64,000 nucleotides of DNA from Burkholderiaceae bacterium (GTDB taxonomy: Bacteria > Pseudomonadota > Gammaproteobacteria > Burkholderiales > Burkholderiaceae), in assembly GCA_947462685.1 (NCBI GenBank), contig CANHPL010000008.1:1-64000 (forward strand), written 5' to 3'. Below, in pieces: positions 35,790-45,316 of the stretch. A program made the translations under genes and the position numbers. Each line of letters starts with the position of its first letter. Positions within the stretch are counted from its first letter, which is position 1. The notes below the pieces were generated by a model. It saw only the letters and a list, made by a program, of their open reading frames with translations. It had not been told where the DNA came from and did not search any database.

Positions 35790-35802
35790 GAGATGCCTAA
35801 CG

Positions 35803-36747
35803 GTGATTAATTATTCAGAATCAAGTCCCCCGAATAACCCCCAACAAGTGAATCAATCTTTGCAAGATGTTAATATTCAAATTGACGATCTCCTAAGCGA
35901 AGTTGAAGTACTCATGTTTACTACGATGCAATGCTTCGAAGATTGCAAGATTTTTGGTTCGGACATTCTTCAAGATGCAGCAGTCTACCACCTGCAAACT
36001 GGCGGTCAACGTCTTCGGGCAAAACTGGCATTGAGTGCCGGTTATACAGTAGGTTTAGATGAAAGTGACTGTGTTCGTATTTCTGCCGCCGTTGAACTTC
36101 TTCACAATGCTTCTTTAATTCATGATGACCTTCAAGATGGTGATTTAATAAGACGAGGTCAGGCATCCGTTTGGAGCAAGTATGGTAATCAACTTGCTAT
36201 TTGCTTAGGAGATTTATATCTATCTTCAGCTTATTCTGTGCTTGCAAAATTTAGCAATAGCATTTTATTGCCACAACTATTTAATGTCTTCCACCTAAGT
36301 GTTAGTAAAGCTACGTATGGTCAGGTAGTCGATCTCACTCTTTTACCTGAAGATATGAGCCTTGCTTCTTATATTGAAATCGCTCAGGCAAAATCTGGAG
36401 CACTTTTAAGCTTACCTTTTGAATTAATTTTTATTGCAAATCACCAACCTCAATTAATTCATTTGGCACGCCTCGCATGCCAACATTTTTCTGTAGGATA
36501 TCAGATTTTTGATGATTTTAAGGATTACCCAAACGATCGAGTCAATATCTTTAGTACTCTTAAACTTCTAGAATCTCAAAGTAAGAACTTTGTAAACCCT
36601 TTTGCTGCTGCAAAAGAAATTGCAATCTATTACCTCCTTGAATCAGAAGCAATACTTGGTCGTTTACCCTGCAAGTCTGGTTTTCTTTTAGAACAATACT
36701 CCACAGAGATTCGTTATCAAATTGAGGAGTCAAATTGGACTATGTAA
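35803..36747 (+). CDS. crtE: geranylgeranyl diphosphate synthase
   Basis: A prenyltransferase of about 314 residues making the C20 precursor of carotenoids. The first Asp-rich motif is 'LIHDDLQDGD' and the second 'QIFDDFKDYPND', with the conserved 'GGQRLRAKL' lysine/arginine region before them. The GTG at 35803 is preferred, because the only longer start is a TTG lying in the terminator T run. The stop is just before the crtI start. It is the first enzyme gene of the retinal operon. Confidence 0.92.
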   Translation: MINYSESSPPNNPQQVNQSLQDVNIQIDDLLSEVEVLMFTTMQCFEDCKIFGSDILQDAAVYHLQTGGQRLRAKLALSAGYTVGLDESDCVRISAAVELLHNASLIHDDLQDGDLIRRGQASVWSKYGNQLAICLGDLYLSSAYSVLAKFSNSILLPQLFNVFHLSVSKATYGQVVDLTLLPEDMSLASYIEIAQAKSGALLSLPFELIFIANHQPQLIHLARLACQHFSVGYQIFDDFKDYPNDRVNIFSTLKLLESQSKNFVNPFAAAKEIAIYYLLESEAILGRLPCKSGFLLEQYSTEIRYQIEESNWTM

Positions 36748-36748
36748 A

Positions 36749-38236
36749 TTGAAGCATGCCATTGTGGTGGGTGGAGGTTTTGGTGGCATAGCTAGCGCTC
36801 TAAGGCTCCGAGCAAAAGGTTATGACGTTACTTTAATAGATAGATGCTTACAACTAGGTGGTCGGGCTCAGTATTTAGAAAAAAATGGTTATCGACATGA
36901 TGTTGGACCAACCGTTATTACCGCACCTTTTTTGTTTGAAGAGTTATTTATGCTCTTCAACGAAAAATTAGCGGATCATATTACTCTAGTACCACTCAAA
37001 CCTTGGTACCGGTTTGTATACCCAGATGGTGATCACTTTAACTATGGGGGCTCATTAAAGGATACCTTAGATGAAATCAGGCGCATTGAACCCGATGATT
37101 GCGATGGTTATATCAAGCTCCTGAATCACTCCAAGCATATTTTCGAAATAGGTTTTGTTGAACTTGCTACCCAACCCTTTAATCGACTTTGGACTATGGT
37201 CAAGCAAATCCCAAGACTGATTGGATTACAAAGTTACAAAACAGTATGGCAACTAGTAAGTCATTATTTAAAAAGTGAAAAACTGCGCCAAGCTTTTTCT
37301 ATTCAGCCACTCTTGGTTGGTGGAAATCCGTTCGATACAACGAGTATTTATGGTCTCATTCATTACCTAGAAAGAGAATACGGCGTCTATTTTGCAATGG
37401 GTGGCACGCACGCGCTGACTCAGGCTTTAGAGCAACTCATGAAACGTCATGGTATTCAGATTCTTTTAGGTCAAACAGTGAAATCACTCATCATTTCTAA
37501 AAATACTGCGACCGGAGTAGTTTTAGAGAATGGTCAAGAGCTCATGGCTGATATTTTAGTCTCTAATGTAGATCCTTTGTTTTTGTATACGCACATGATT
37601 AAGCCAGAAAAACAAACTTTTTTAACTCGCCGTAAGGTTAAAAAAGCCAAGATTTCAATGGGACTTTTCGTACTTTATTTTGGAACGACAAAAACCTATC
37701 CTGATATTGCTCATCATACGATTTGGTTGGGTGAACGTTATAAAGAATTACTGAAAGATATTTTCGATCGAAAAATTTTATCAGAGGACTTTTCGCTGTA
37801 TCTTCATCGCCCTACGGCTACAGACCCTAGCTTTGCTCCAAAAGGATGCGATAGTTTTTATGTTTTGTGCCCAGTCCCCAATCTACTGGGTGGGCAAGAT
37901 TGGACAGTCGAAGGGCCTAAGTTACGCGACCGAATTGTTGCTGCTCTTGAAAAAACCAGCCTACCTCATCTTTCACAAACCATTACTAATGATTTTTTTA
38001 TGACGCCAGAGCACTTTAAAGAGAACTATTTAAGTGCACAAGGTTCTGGATTTTCCATCTCGCCGCTATTTAGCCAATCCGCATGGTTTCGTTTTCATAA
38101 TCGAGCTGAGGGAATTAAAAATCTCTTTTTGGTTGGGGCCGGAACTCACCCTGGAGCCGGTCTACCTGGAGTCATCTCGTCTGCAAAGTTAGTTGATACA
38201 TTAATTCCGAGAGTTGCAAAGGCACATTTAACTTGA
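36749..38236 (+). CDS. crtI: phytoene desaturase (lycopene-forming)
   Basis: A FAD-dependent desaturase of about 495 residues introducing double bonds in phytoene. The dinucleotide loop 'AIVVGGGFGGIASALRLR' starts the protein, 'DVGPTVITAPFLFEELF' follows, and the C-terminal 'FLVGAGTHPGAGLPGVISSAK' is the CrtI signature. No ATG fits; the TTG at 36749 directly precedes the Rossmann strand, while TTG at 36722 is an alternative overlapping crtE. The stop overlaps the crtB start. Confidence 0.92.
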   Translation: MKHAIVVGGGFGGIASALRLRAKGYDVTLIDRCLQLGGRAQYLEKNGYRHDVGPTVITAPFLFEELFMLFNEKLADHITLVPLKPWYRFVYPDGDHFNYGGSLKDTLDEIRRIEPDDCDGYIKLLNHSKHIFEIGFVELATQPFNRLWTMVKQIPRLIGLQSYKTVWQLVSHYLKSEKLRQAFSIQPLLVGGNPFDTTSIYGLIHYLEREYGVYFAMGGTHALTQALEQLMKRHGIQILLGQTVKSLIISKNTATGVVLENGQELMADILVSNVDPLFLYTHMIKPEKQTFLTRRKVKKAKISMGLFVLYFGTTKTYPDIAHHTIWLGERYKELLKDIFDRKILSEDFSLYLHRPTATDPSFAPKGCDSFYVLCPVPNLLGGQDWTVEGPKLRDRIVAALEKTSLPHLSQTITNDFFMTPEHFKENYLSAQGSGFSISPLFSQSAWFRFHNRAEGIKNLFLVGAGTHPGAGLPGVISSAKLVDTLIPRVAKAHLT

Positions 38237-39168
38237 TACTCATACGCTCTCCTGCCACTTCAGCGCAAGCCACTCAAATTTTAGCGGACAAAGGAAAAAG
38301 CTTTTATTGGGCCAGTCATTTTTTAGGTAAAAAATACCTCAGTAGAGCCACTCAGCTGTATGGTTTTTGTAGGTATCTGGATGATTTGGTCGATGAGGAG
38401 GAACTCCAAGAACTCGCTAAACAAAAGATCATTGCTGCGCGACAAGATATTGCTAAAGGGATTTCAGATCATCCCATTTTGAATGATGGCATTGCTTTAC
38501 TAGGGTATTGTCACGTTCCGCAGGACATTGTCTTCGATTTAATTATGGGGATTGAGTCAGATACTGAGCTCGTGAGAGTTGCCAATAAACGTGATTTACT
38601 CCACTACTGTTATCAAGTTGCCGGTACGGTTGGACTGATGATGTGTGGTGCTTTAGATGTGACTGATCCCGCCGCTAGACCATATGCAATTGATTTGGGA
38701 ATCGCTATGCAACTCACGAATATTTGCCGAGATATCAAGGCTGATGGCTTAGTTAATCGCAGATACATTCCAGCTGATTTAATTGAAAATATCGAAGTAA
38801 GTTTTCTAATAAATCCAAATGAAGAACAAGCAAAAGTGATTCAAAACGCAGTTGCAAAACTTTTACAGTTAGCAGATACCTATTACCAAAGTGGCGAAAG
38901 GGGTCTTTCCTATTTACCACTGCGCGCAAGGTTCTCCATTTTCATTGCAGTTCGTATTTATCACGGTATAGGTAATCAGCTCAAATCAGAAAATTATGAA
39001 TATTGGCATGCGCGAATCATTGTCTCTGCCACAAGAAAATTTGTGATCACGATCCTAACACTAGGTTCAATATGTTTGAATCGCCATTTTTGGTTTCATC
39101 CAAAAAAACATGATGCCCGTCAACAGAAATATCTTTTAAACGCTACATCTCACTCCGAGTTTTACTAA
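38233..39168 (+). CDS. crtB: phytoene synthase
   Basis: A 311-residue squalene/phytoene synthase-fold enzyme condensing two GGPP into phytoene. The Asp-rich motifs are 'YRRYLDDLVDEE'-like 'FCRYLDDLVDEE' and 'LTNICRDIKADG'. It starts with TTG at 38233, whose bases overlap the crtI TGA stop, giving translational coupling. The crtY start follows its stop without any gap. Confidence 0.94.
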   Translation: MILIRSPATSAQATQILADKGKSFYWASHFLGKKYLSRATQLYGFCRYLDDLVDEEELQELAKQKIIAARQDIAKGISDHPILNDGIALLGYCHVPQDIVFDLIMGIESDTELVRVANKRDLLHYCYQVAGTVGLMMCGALDVTDPAARPYAIDLGIAMQLTNICRDIKADGLVNRRYIPADLIENIEVSFLINPNEEQAKVIQNAVAKLLQLADTYYQSGERGLSYLPLRARFSIFIAVRIYHGIGNQLKSENYEYWHARIIVSATRKFVITILTLGSICLNRHFWFHPKKHDARQQKYLLNATSHSEFY

Positions 39169-40344
39169 ATGGAGTTTGCCGATGTCGATTTAATTGTAAT
39201 CGGTGCTGGTTGCGCAGGATTAAGTCTTGGTTTTAATCTAGCAAAAATGGGAAATGCTGCGCCAAGAACTGTTTTTCTTGAACAACGAAGTGACTACCAA
39301 AATGACCGTACTTGGTGTTTTTGGGGCTTTCCAAAGACACCATTTATGGAATTAGTGCACAACCGCTGGTCTACGGTAAAAATAAATGATTCCAACAAAA
39401 AAAGCACCCTCATTCACTGCGAATCATCCCCTTACCAACTTCTCGTCGCCAGTGATTTTTATGAACATACTTTAGCAAATATTACCCAAAATAAACGATT
39501 GGACCTACGAATGGGAATCCAACTTTCTAGTGAACCAACTCTGGAAGGTCATGATTGGTTGATTCACACCAATCATGGAAGTTTTAAAACTAAAGCCATC
39601 ATTGATACACGTCCCATATCAATCAATTCGATGGGTAATACAAAACTATGGCAATCCTTTGTCGGCTATGAAATTACCTGTGATCAACCCGTCTTTGATC
39701 CGAATATGGCGTATCTCATGGACTTTTGTGAACCCAATGATACTTTTGTTGGCTTTACATACGTTTTACCTTTTTCATCAAAAAGTGCATTACTCGAATT
39801 TACTAGCTTTGGCAGCCAGCCCTACTCGAAGGATGATCTTTTAGATCAATTAGAGAAAACGATTAGCAAATATGTTGGAAAAAGACATTTTTCAGTTACA
39901 AGAACTGAATCCGGTTTAATACCTATGGGATTAGAATCAAAAATTGCGGCTAAAGGAAATAAAATACCAGCTAGTTACGCACGAGTTGGAGTAACTACCG
40001 GTTCTGCTAGGCCAGCTACTGGATATACTTTTCAACGTATTCAAATTTGGGCGCAAAAGTGCGCTAAAGAACTGCAGCAAACAGGTCTTCCAATCAATCA
40101 TCCGCCCGACTCTTTCTTGCTATCGATCATGGACGATATTTTTTTAAATGTGCTTCGTAATAATCCAGCCATAGGGTCGGCACTATTTATGGATCTTTTT
40201 TCTAAGGTGAGTCATCCTAGACTCATCCGTTTTTTATCTGATCAAGGCAGTCTTTTGGACCACCTTGCAGTGATCGTAGCCCTACCGCCGGCACCTTTTT
40301 TAAAAGAAGTCTTACAAATTTTAAAACAGAAATTAAGTAGATGA
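39169..40344 (+). CDS. crtY: lycopene beta-cyclase
   Basis: A 391-residue flavin-dependent cyclase converting lycopene to beta-carotene. It has the N-terminal loop 'VDLIVIGAGCAGLSLGFNL', the family motif 'RTWCFWG' around residue 45, and 'VGVTTGSARPATGYTFQRI' near residue 277. It starts at the base after the crtB stop and overlaps blh by 4 bp. Confidence 0.94.
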   Translation: MEFADVDLIVIGAGCAGLSLGFNLAKMGNAAPRTVFLEQRSDYQNDRTWCFWGFPKTPFMELVHNRWSTVKINDSNKKSTLIHCESSPYQLLVASDFYEHTLANITQNKRLDLRMGIQLSSEPTLEGHDWLIHTNHGSFKTKAIIDTRPISINSMGNTKLWQSFVGYEITCDQPVFDPNMAYLMDFCEPNDTFVGFTYVLPFSSKSALLEFTSFGSQPYSKDDLLDQLEKTISKYVGKRHFSVTRTESGLIPMGLESKIAAKGNKIPASYARVGVTTGSARPATGYTFQRIQIWAQKCAKELQQTGLPINHPPDSFLLSIMDDIFLNVLRNNPAIGSALFMDLFSKVSHPRLIRFLSDQGSLLDHLAVIVALPPAPFLKEVLQILKQKLSR

Positions 40345-41204
40345 CCGTTATCAAATTTCAAGGTATCTTATTCAGCATCATCGCAGTGATGGTTGCAATT
40401 ATCAGTACTTTTTGGAAGCCTGATGATTCTCTTTTCTATTTAATCATTCTTGCAACAATTATATTTTTCTTAGGTGTGCCTCACGGCGCTTTAGATCCAA
40501 TTTTTGTAAAGAAATTACTCATGATCTCCACATGGAAATCTTGGTTATTTTTTCTGTTGCTATATTGCGCGTTAGGTATTGCTATGGCGATATTTTGGAT
40601 GCTATCTCCCCTACTATTTATGATTACCTTTTTGGTTTTATCCGTACTCCATTTTTCAAGAGATTTAGAAAGTACCACTCCAGTCATCACTAAGTTACTG
40701 TATGGAGGAGCAGTGATTGTGTTACCAACTCTACTTCATTACACCACGATGGTGAAATTATTTTCTTTAATTTTAAGTCTTCATGACGGACTTCTCATTG
40801 TTGATTTTTTAGATCTCATCGCAATCCCTTATTTGATAATTGTGGTTATTGCGCTCCTTAAAGAAAGTTATAAAAACACTTTTCAAGCTATTGAGTTTTT
40901 TTCTGTAAGCTTATTAGCAATCCTTGCTCAACCGTTGTTGAGCTTTACCGTATTTTTCTGTGGGATGCATAGCATAAGGCATGTTCTTCGCACGAAAAAT
41001 TATTCAGCATTGAGTTGGAGAACGATTTTTTTAACTTCACTATTACCTATGATTGGTATCGCTTTAATTATTCTATTGAGTTGGATCTATTTACCAACCT
41101 CACCCAATTACCCGCGCACCCTACAATTGACTTTTGTTATATTGGCATGCCTAACCTTACCGCATATGCTATTGGTAGACAGGGTTCTTTTCCGACCAGT
41201 GTGA
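40341..41204 (+). CDS. blh: beta-carotene 15,15'-dioxygenase (Brp/Blh family)
   Basis: A 287-residue membrane enzyme cleaving beta-carotene into two retinal molecules, the rhodopsin chromophore. The iron-ligand histidines are in 'FLGVPHGALDPIF', 'VLSVLHFSRDLE' and 'FFCGMHSIRHVLR', among about eight hydrophobic segments. It is the last gene of the coupled crtE-I-B-Y-blh operon. Its presence beside the rhodopsin gene confirms local retinal synthesis. Confidence 0.93.
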   Translation: MTVIKFQGILFSIIAVMVAIISTFWKPDDSLFYLIILATIIFFLGVPHGALDPIFVKKLLMISTWKSWLFFLLLYCALGIAMAIFWMLSPLLFMITFLVLSVLHFSRDLESTTPVITKLLYGGAVIVLPTLLHYTTMVKLFSLILSLHDGLLIVDFLDLIAIPYLIIVVIALLKESYKNTFQAIEFFSVSLLAILAQPLLSFTVFFCGMHSIRHVLRTKNYSALSWRTIFLTSLLPMIGIALIILLSWIYLPTSPNYPRTLQLTFVILACLTLPHMLLVDRVLFRPV

Positions 41205-41353
41205 TCCTTCAAAGGTAGTGAATTTGGTACAGTTGAAAAAACAATGATTTTTGATTCTAGAAAAGAATTTATAGAGCATTAACGAATGGATAGCTTTGCA
41301 CGGAATTTAGTTATATACCTAGACAAAATTCAAATGATTCAAATAGGATCAAA

Positions 41354-42697
41354 TTAAGATTGAGGTATGGTCATAGCAATCAAATTAGCTGCATTAGCCA
41401 TTTGTGGAAACATTGCTAGAGTCTCAAGCAATTCGTCAGAATTGCAATGCGGTGCACCAAAAGCAACGAGCTCACGGAACTTCTGCTCCAAAGCCTGCGG
41501 ACTCATTGGTGGTTGTGCCCCACTAATCGCACGAGTGATCACACGCCCGCTTTGTAGATGAATGACTAGCCGCGCCTCATCAGTGCCCAGGCCCTCATCT
41601 GCAATGATTCTAATTTTTTCACGGCAGGCGTGCACGACTAAATCATTCGCAGCCTCGTCAGTAAAGTTACGAACACCAGTCTCTCCCCTTAGCAGGGCAA
41701 TGGCAACCGCGTGCTGAAGACTTAGCTTGGATTCAAGTCCATCAACTGGATGAATCCGATCAGCACGAATTTTCGATAGTGGATGAACATTCACCATGAT
41801 TTGTTCAATGTCATCTAAAGCAAAGATCGGCGTATCGTCTATGGCTAAACAGGCGACCAGTGTTGGATGCAATAAGAAGCCACAGGGGTAAGGCTTATAT
41901 GTATTGTGTGATGCAATCCAGTTTTGTCCTAGTCCTTCGCAAATACTTTCATCCAAAGGTCGTGACCCCATGACCTCGAAAAATCCAAAACGCGCTTCTA
42001 GCACCCGGTCGTTGGCAGTGATGCCGTGACTTGCGAGTTGTGCGGACAGTAAGCCATTGCGCGCCGCATGAGCAATGTTTAAGCTCTTGGCCATAGTGCC
42101 TAGACTGGCGACCAAGCCACTAGATTGTGTTGCTGCATGACCCACTGCCCAAGCCAATTGTTGAGGGTCGAGGCGCATAAGGCGCCCTACAGCAATCGCT
42201 GCTCCAAAGACACCGCAAGAGGCCGTAATGTGCCAGCCCCGCTCGTAGTGGCCTGGCGAAACTGCAAGACCGATTCGGCATTCAACTTCCATACCTAACA
42301 AAAAAGCGTGCAAAAAATCTTCACCGCTTACGACAGTCTGACTAGCCCAGGCAACCAAAGCTGATGCAACTGTGCCAGCAGGATGAATCCCTGTCGGCCA
42401 ATGGGTATCATCAAAATCAAGGATATTAGAAGTAAAAGCGTGAATCAGTGCAGCATTTGCTGGGTCAAACTTTTCAGCACGGCCAATCAGTTGAGCATCA
42501 CCATGACCGAAAGGCGCTAGCGCTCGGATTAGTCGGTCTGAATCGGGACTGCTTGCGCCACCAAGGGCGCAGGCGAGCCAATTCATCCATGATGAAGCAA
42601 CTGAATTTTTTATGCTTACGTCAATATCAGTCCATTGCGAATCGAACACCCACTGGACAAGCTTCTGCGTTGTAGAAGTTTCATCCATTTTCTTCAT
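41354..42697 (-). CDS. MmgE/PrpD family protein
   Basis: A 447-residue member of the family that includes 2-methylcitrate dehydratase and cis-aconitate decarboxylase. Typical segments are 'FTSNILDFDDTHWPTGIHPAGTV', 'GMEVECRIGLAVSPGHYERGWH' (in parts) and 'YKPYPCGFLLHP'. No other methylcitrate-cycle gene is near, so methylcitrate dehydratase is not assured. The next gene upstream on the same strand encodes a Bug binding protein, suggesting catabolism of an imported carboxylate. Confidence 0.9.
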   Translation of the reverse strand: MKKMDETSTTQKLVQWVFDSQWTDIDVSIKNSVASSWMNWLACALGGASSPDSDRLIRALAPFGHGDAQLIGRAEKFDPANAALIHAFTSNILDFDDTHWPTGIHPAGTVASALVAWASQTVVSGEDFLHAFLLGMEVECRIGLAVSPGHYERGWHITASCGVFGAAIAVGRLMRLDPQQLAWAVGHAATQSSGLVASLGTMAKSLNIAHAARNGLLSAQLASHGITANDRVLEARFGFFEVMGSRPLDESICEGLGQNWIASHNTYKPYPCGFLLHPTLVACLAIDDTPIFALDDIEQIMVNVHPLSKIRADRIHPVDGLESKLSLQHAVAIALLRGETGVRNFTDEAANDLVVHACREKIRIIADEGLGTDEARLVIHLQSGRVITRAISGAQPPMSPQALEQKFRELVAFGAPHCNSDELLETLAMFPQMANAANLIAMTIPQS

Positions 42698-42740
42698 GAA
42701 AACGTTCTCATCTCAATAGATATGATGCGTAAACCCATCG

Positions 42741-43721
42741 TTAGTTAAGCGTAATCCCAGCCTTTTTTACTACCGGACCCCAGCGATCAAGTTCTTGTCG
42801 CACATAACTTGCCGCTTGCTCAGGTGTTCCACCCAAAGCTTCTGTTCCTTGGGATGCAAAGCGCTCTGAAATCTCACTCGACTTCAGTGCCTGGTTTACT
42901 TCACGGTTTAAGCGGGAAATAATCTCATGTGGCGTTCCGGCTGGTGCCATCAAGCCGTACCAAAGTGCGACATTAACGGATGGAAATCCTAACTCAGCAA
43001 AAGTTGGTGTGTTTGGCAACAGCGGGTTACGGCGAGGGCTTGCAGCAGCAAGGGCTCGAATTTTTCCAGTATTGATGTACGGCAGTAGCGATGGTGCCCC
43101 ATCAAACATGACTTGCACCTGTCCACCAACTAGGTCAGCCACAGCGGGGCCGCTACCACGGTAAGGCGCGTGGATCATGGTAATCGATGTTGCCGCAGTA
43201 AACAATTCACCAGCCATGTGCGGTGCACCGCCATTGCCCGAAGAAGCAAAGGCCAATTTATTGGACGGCTGCTTAGCAAGCGTAATAAACTCAGGCAAGG
43301 TTTGTGCTTTCAGGTCAGCGTTTATCGTCATGATCAGAGGTAAGCTCGCCAACATGGTGATGGGTGTAAATGATGTGATGGGGTCATATGGCAACTTGGT
43401 CATTAAATGGGGGCCAATGCCATGAGTAGTAATCGAACTTTGCAACAAGGTATAACCATCTGGCGCTGACTTGGCTACAAAATCGCTAGCAACTGCACCG
43501 CTCGCGCCCGCCTTGTTTTCCACTATTACGGACTGCCCCATCTGGGTCGATAGCTTTGACGCTAAAAGCCTGGCGATGAAGTCGGCAGCGCCCCCCGGTG
43601 GTACAGTCACGATGAGTTTAATAGGACGGTTGGGGTATGCTCCTGCGTCTTGTGCCTGAGCCCAAGTGCCTATTAAAGCGCATAGTAATATGCAGATATA
43701 TTTAATCAGTTTTGACGACAT
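42741..43721 (-). CDS. Bug/TctC-family periplasmic substrate-binding protein
   Basis: A 326-residue solute-binding protein with a signal peptide ending at 'GTWAQA' near residue 23, followed by 'YPNRPIKLIVTVPPGGAADF', and later 'HAPYRGSGPAVADLVGGQVQ' and 'GTPHEIISRLNREV'. It is 43 bp upstream of the MmgE/PrpD gene and likely co-transcribed. No membrane partner is nearby. It is clearly diverged from the Bug proteins at 10128 and 45317. Confidence 0.93.
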   Translation of the reverse strand: MSSKLIKYICILLCALIGTWAQAQDAGAYPNRPIKLIVTVPPGGAADFIARLLASKLSTQMGQSVIVENKAGASGAVASDFVAKSAPDGYTLLQSSITTHGIGPHLMTKLPYDPITSFTPITMLASLPLIMTINADLKAQTLPEFITLAKQPSNKLAFASSGNGGAPHMAGELFTAATSITMIHAPYRGSGPAVADLVGGQVQVMFDGAPSLLPYINTGKIRALAAASPRRNPLLPNTPTFAELGFPSVNVALWYGLMAPAGTPHEIISRLNREVNQALKSSEISERFASQGTEALGGTPEQAASYVRQELDRWGPVVKKAGITLN

Positions 43722-44286
43722 GAAAAACCTTTCTATTTAAGAGCTTAAAGGAGAAAACATGGAAACAAACCCGAGCTTTGGTTCTAGTCATTTGAGGGAC
43801 TCCAGTCAAACTGATTCGACGTAGGTGTCAAAAAATTCCAGTCGTGTTCTCCTAAGTAATTGTTGAAGAAAATCCACTTTGCGATTTAATCTTACAGGAT
43901 ATTTCTAAAGAATCTACAAACATAAAATCTTATAATATCAAAAGCCACATAATTAGCGTGCTTAAAAAGTAAACATTATTTAGAGTAAATATCTTAGACA
44001 ATTTGGCCGAGATCTGACCTAATTTTTAGCAACACTCCCAAAGAGAAAAATTATTGATAATCTAACTCTAAAAGAAGTAAAAAATCACAATTAAAGATAC
44101 TACACAGGTTATAGAAGCATTGGGTGGGTTGGTTCAATTAACAATGAAAAAATAACTGCTCAATTAATAGTTTAAATAATATTCAGCTCAATTTTTATGC
44201 ATGAACCAACACACTCAAAATGGTAGGTATGTGGCTGTGGAGACCGTGATAGACTTGAGCTGTTTTAAAAAATTAAAATATAAAAT
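43722..44286. other. long intergenic region, no supported gene
   Basis: 565 bp of AT-rich sequence between divergent catabolic genes. The only candidate is a 21-codon frame at 43759-43824 on the plus strand (starting 'METNPSFGSSHLRD') with a good AAAGGAG sequence; it has no recognisable relative and ends in intergenic DNA. Promoters for both flanking operons should be here. Confidence 0.45.
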
Positions 44287-45297
44287 ATGAAAACTCTAGT
44301 ATATGGAGCGGGGGCAATTGGAAGTTGGTTAACCGCTGAGTTAACAAAGGCAAATCACGATGTTTGTCTTTTGGCAAGGGGTCAGAACCTCAGAAATTTG
44401 CAAGCCAATGGTGTGAAATACGGTGAAATAGGTGGTGAGCAATTTACAGTTCCCGTTCGTTGCATAGCACCTGAGTCAACTGAAAACAACTTCGATATCA
44501 TTTTTGTTACACTTAAATCCATGCAAATAGCCGATGCGGCTCAGGATATCGTTGCTAGATTGTCACCAGGTGGCTCTCTGGTGATGATACAGAATGGGTT
44601 GCCTTGGTGGTACTTCAGTGGCATTGATTCTGCATGGAATGGTAGACGCTTAGAAACATTAGATATAGATGGGTCGTTGACCAAAAATATTCCGTTAGAG
44701 GCGATTGTGGGAGCAGTTATTTTCAGACCTGTGATCAAAGTAGGCCCTACTGAATACGTTCTTCCAAAAGTGCCAAAATCTTGGTTATCCATTGGTGAAG
44801 TGGATAATCAAATTCGTCCTCGTTTATATGAAATTGAAAAATTAGTAGCATCTACTGGTTTTGCAGTTCAAGTCGTTGAAGATATTCGAAAAGCAAAATG
44901 GCAAAAATTATTAAGAAATATAGTTTGGAATACACTTTGTACGATTGGTCAGTCAGCGCCAGGTAGATTTGAAGCTCATCCCTATGGATCTGAAATAGTT
45001 TATCTCATTATGAATGAGGGTTTAGCAGTAGCTCATCAACTGGGCATTGATTTAGATATCAATCCTGAAAATGAGTTATTGAGCGTTAAGGGAGATTTTC
45101 GAAATACCCCATCAATGCTTCAAGATATTAGAGCAGGTCGTCCTCTAGAAAGTGCAGCAATCATCAAAGTAGTTATCGAAATGGGTGAAATTTTAAATAT
45201 TGCAACGCCAACTTTGCGCATGATTTCTTTACTGGTCGATGTTTTGAATCAGACGGCGCAGGAAGAAGGTGGTGGTATTCAGTTAGTTGTTCCATAA
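44287..45297 (+). CDS. ketopantoate reductase family protein (PanE/ApbA)
   Basis: A 336-residue NADPH-dependent 2-oxoacid reductase. The cofactor loop is 'LVYGAGAIGSWL', 'VTLKSMQ' and 'QNGLPW' follow. The catalytic Lys is in 'KAKWQKLLRN', and the substrate loop 'RAGRPLESAAI' replaces the classical 'GRPTEID'. Because of that change and its location beside a Bug protein and an aldolase, it is likely a catabolic paralogue rather than the pantothenate-pathway enzyme. Its stop overlaps the beginning of the next long frame. Confidence 0.88.
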   Translation: MKTLVYGAGAIGSWLTAELTKANHDVCLLARGQNLRNLQANGVKYGEIGGEQFTVPVRCIAPESTENNFDIIFVTLKSMQIADAAQDIVARLSPGGSLVMIQNGLPWWYFSGIDSAWNGRRLETLDIDGSLTKNIPLEAIVGAVIFRPVIKVGPTEYVLPKVPKSWLSIGEVDNQIRPRLYEIEKLVASTGFAVQVVEDIRKAKWQKLLRNIVWNTLCTIGQSAPGRFEAHPYGSEIVYLIMNEGLAVAHQLGIDLDINPENELLSVKGDFRNTPSMLQDIRAGRPLESAAIIKVVIEMGEILNIATPTLRMISLLVDVLNQTAQEEGGGIQLVVP

Positions 45298-45316
45298 ATC
45301 TCTATTTAGAAAAATT

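Noticed and set aside
43759-43824. 21-codon frame with a good Shine-Dalgarno sequence
   Set aside because: Too short to support by sequence alone and without relatives or a downstream coupled gene on its strand; mentioned only in the intergenic entry.
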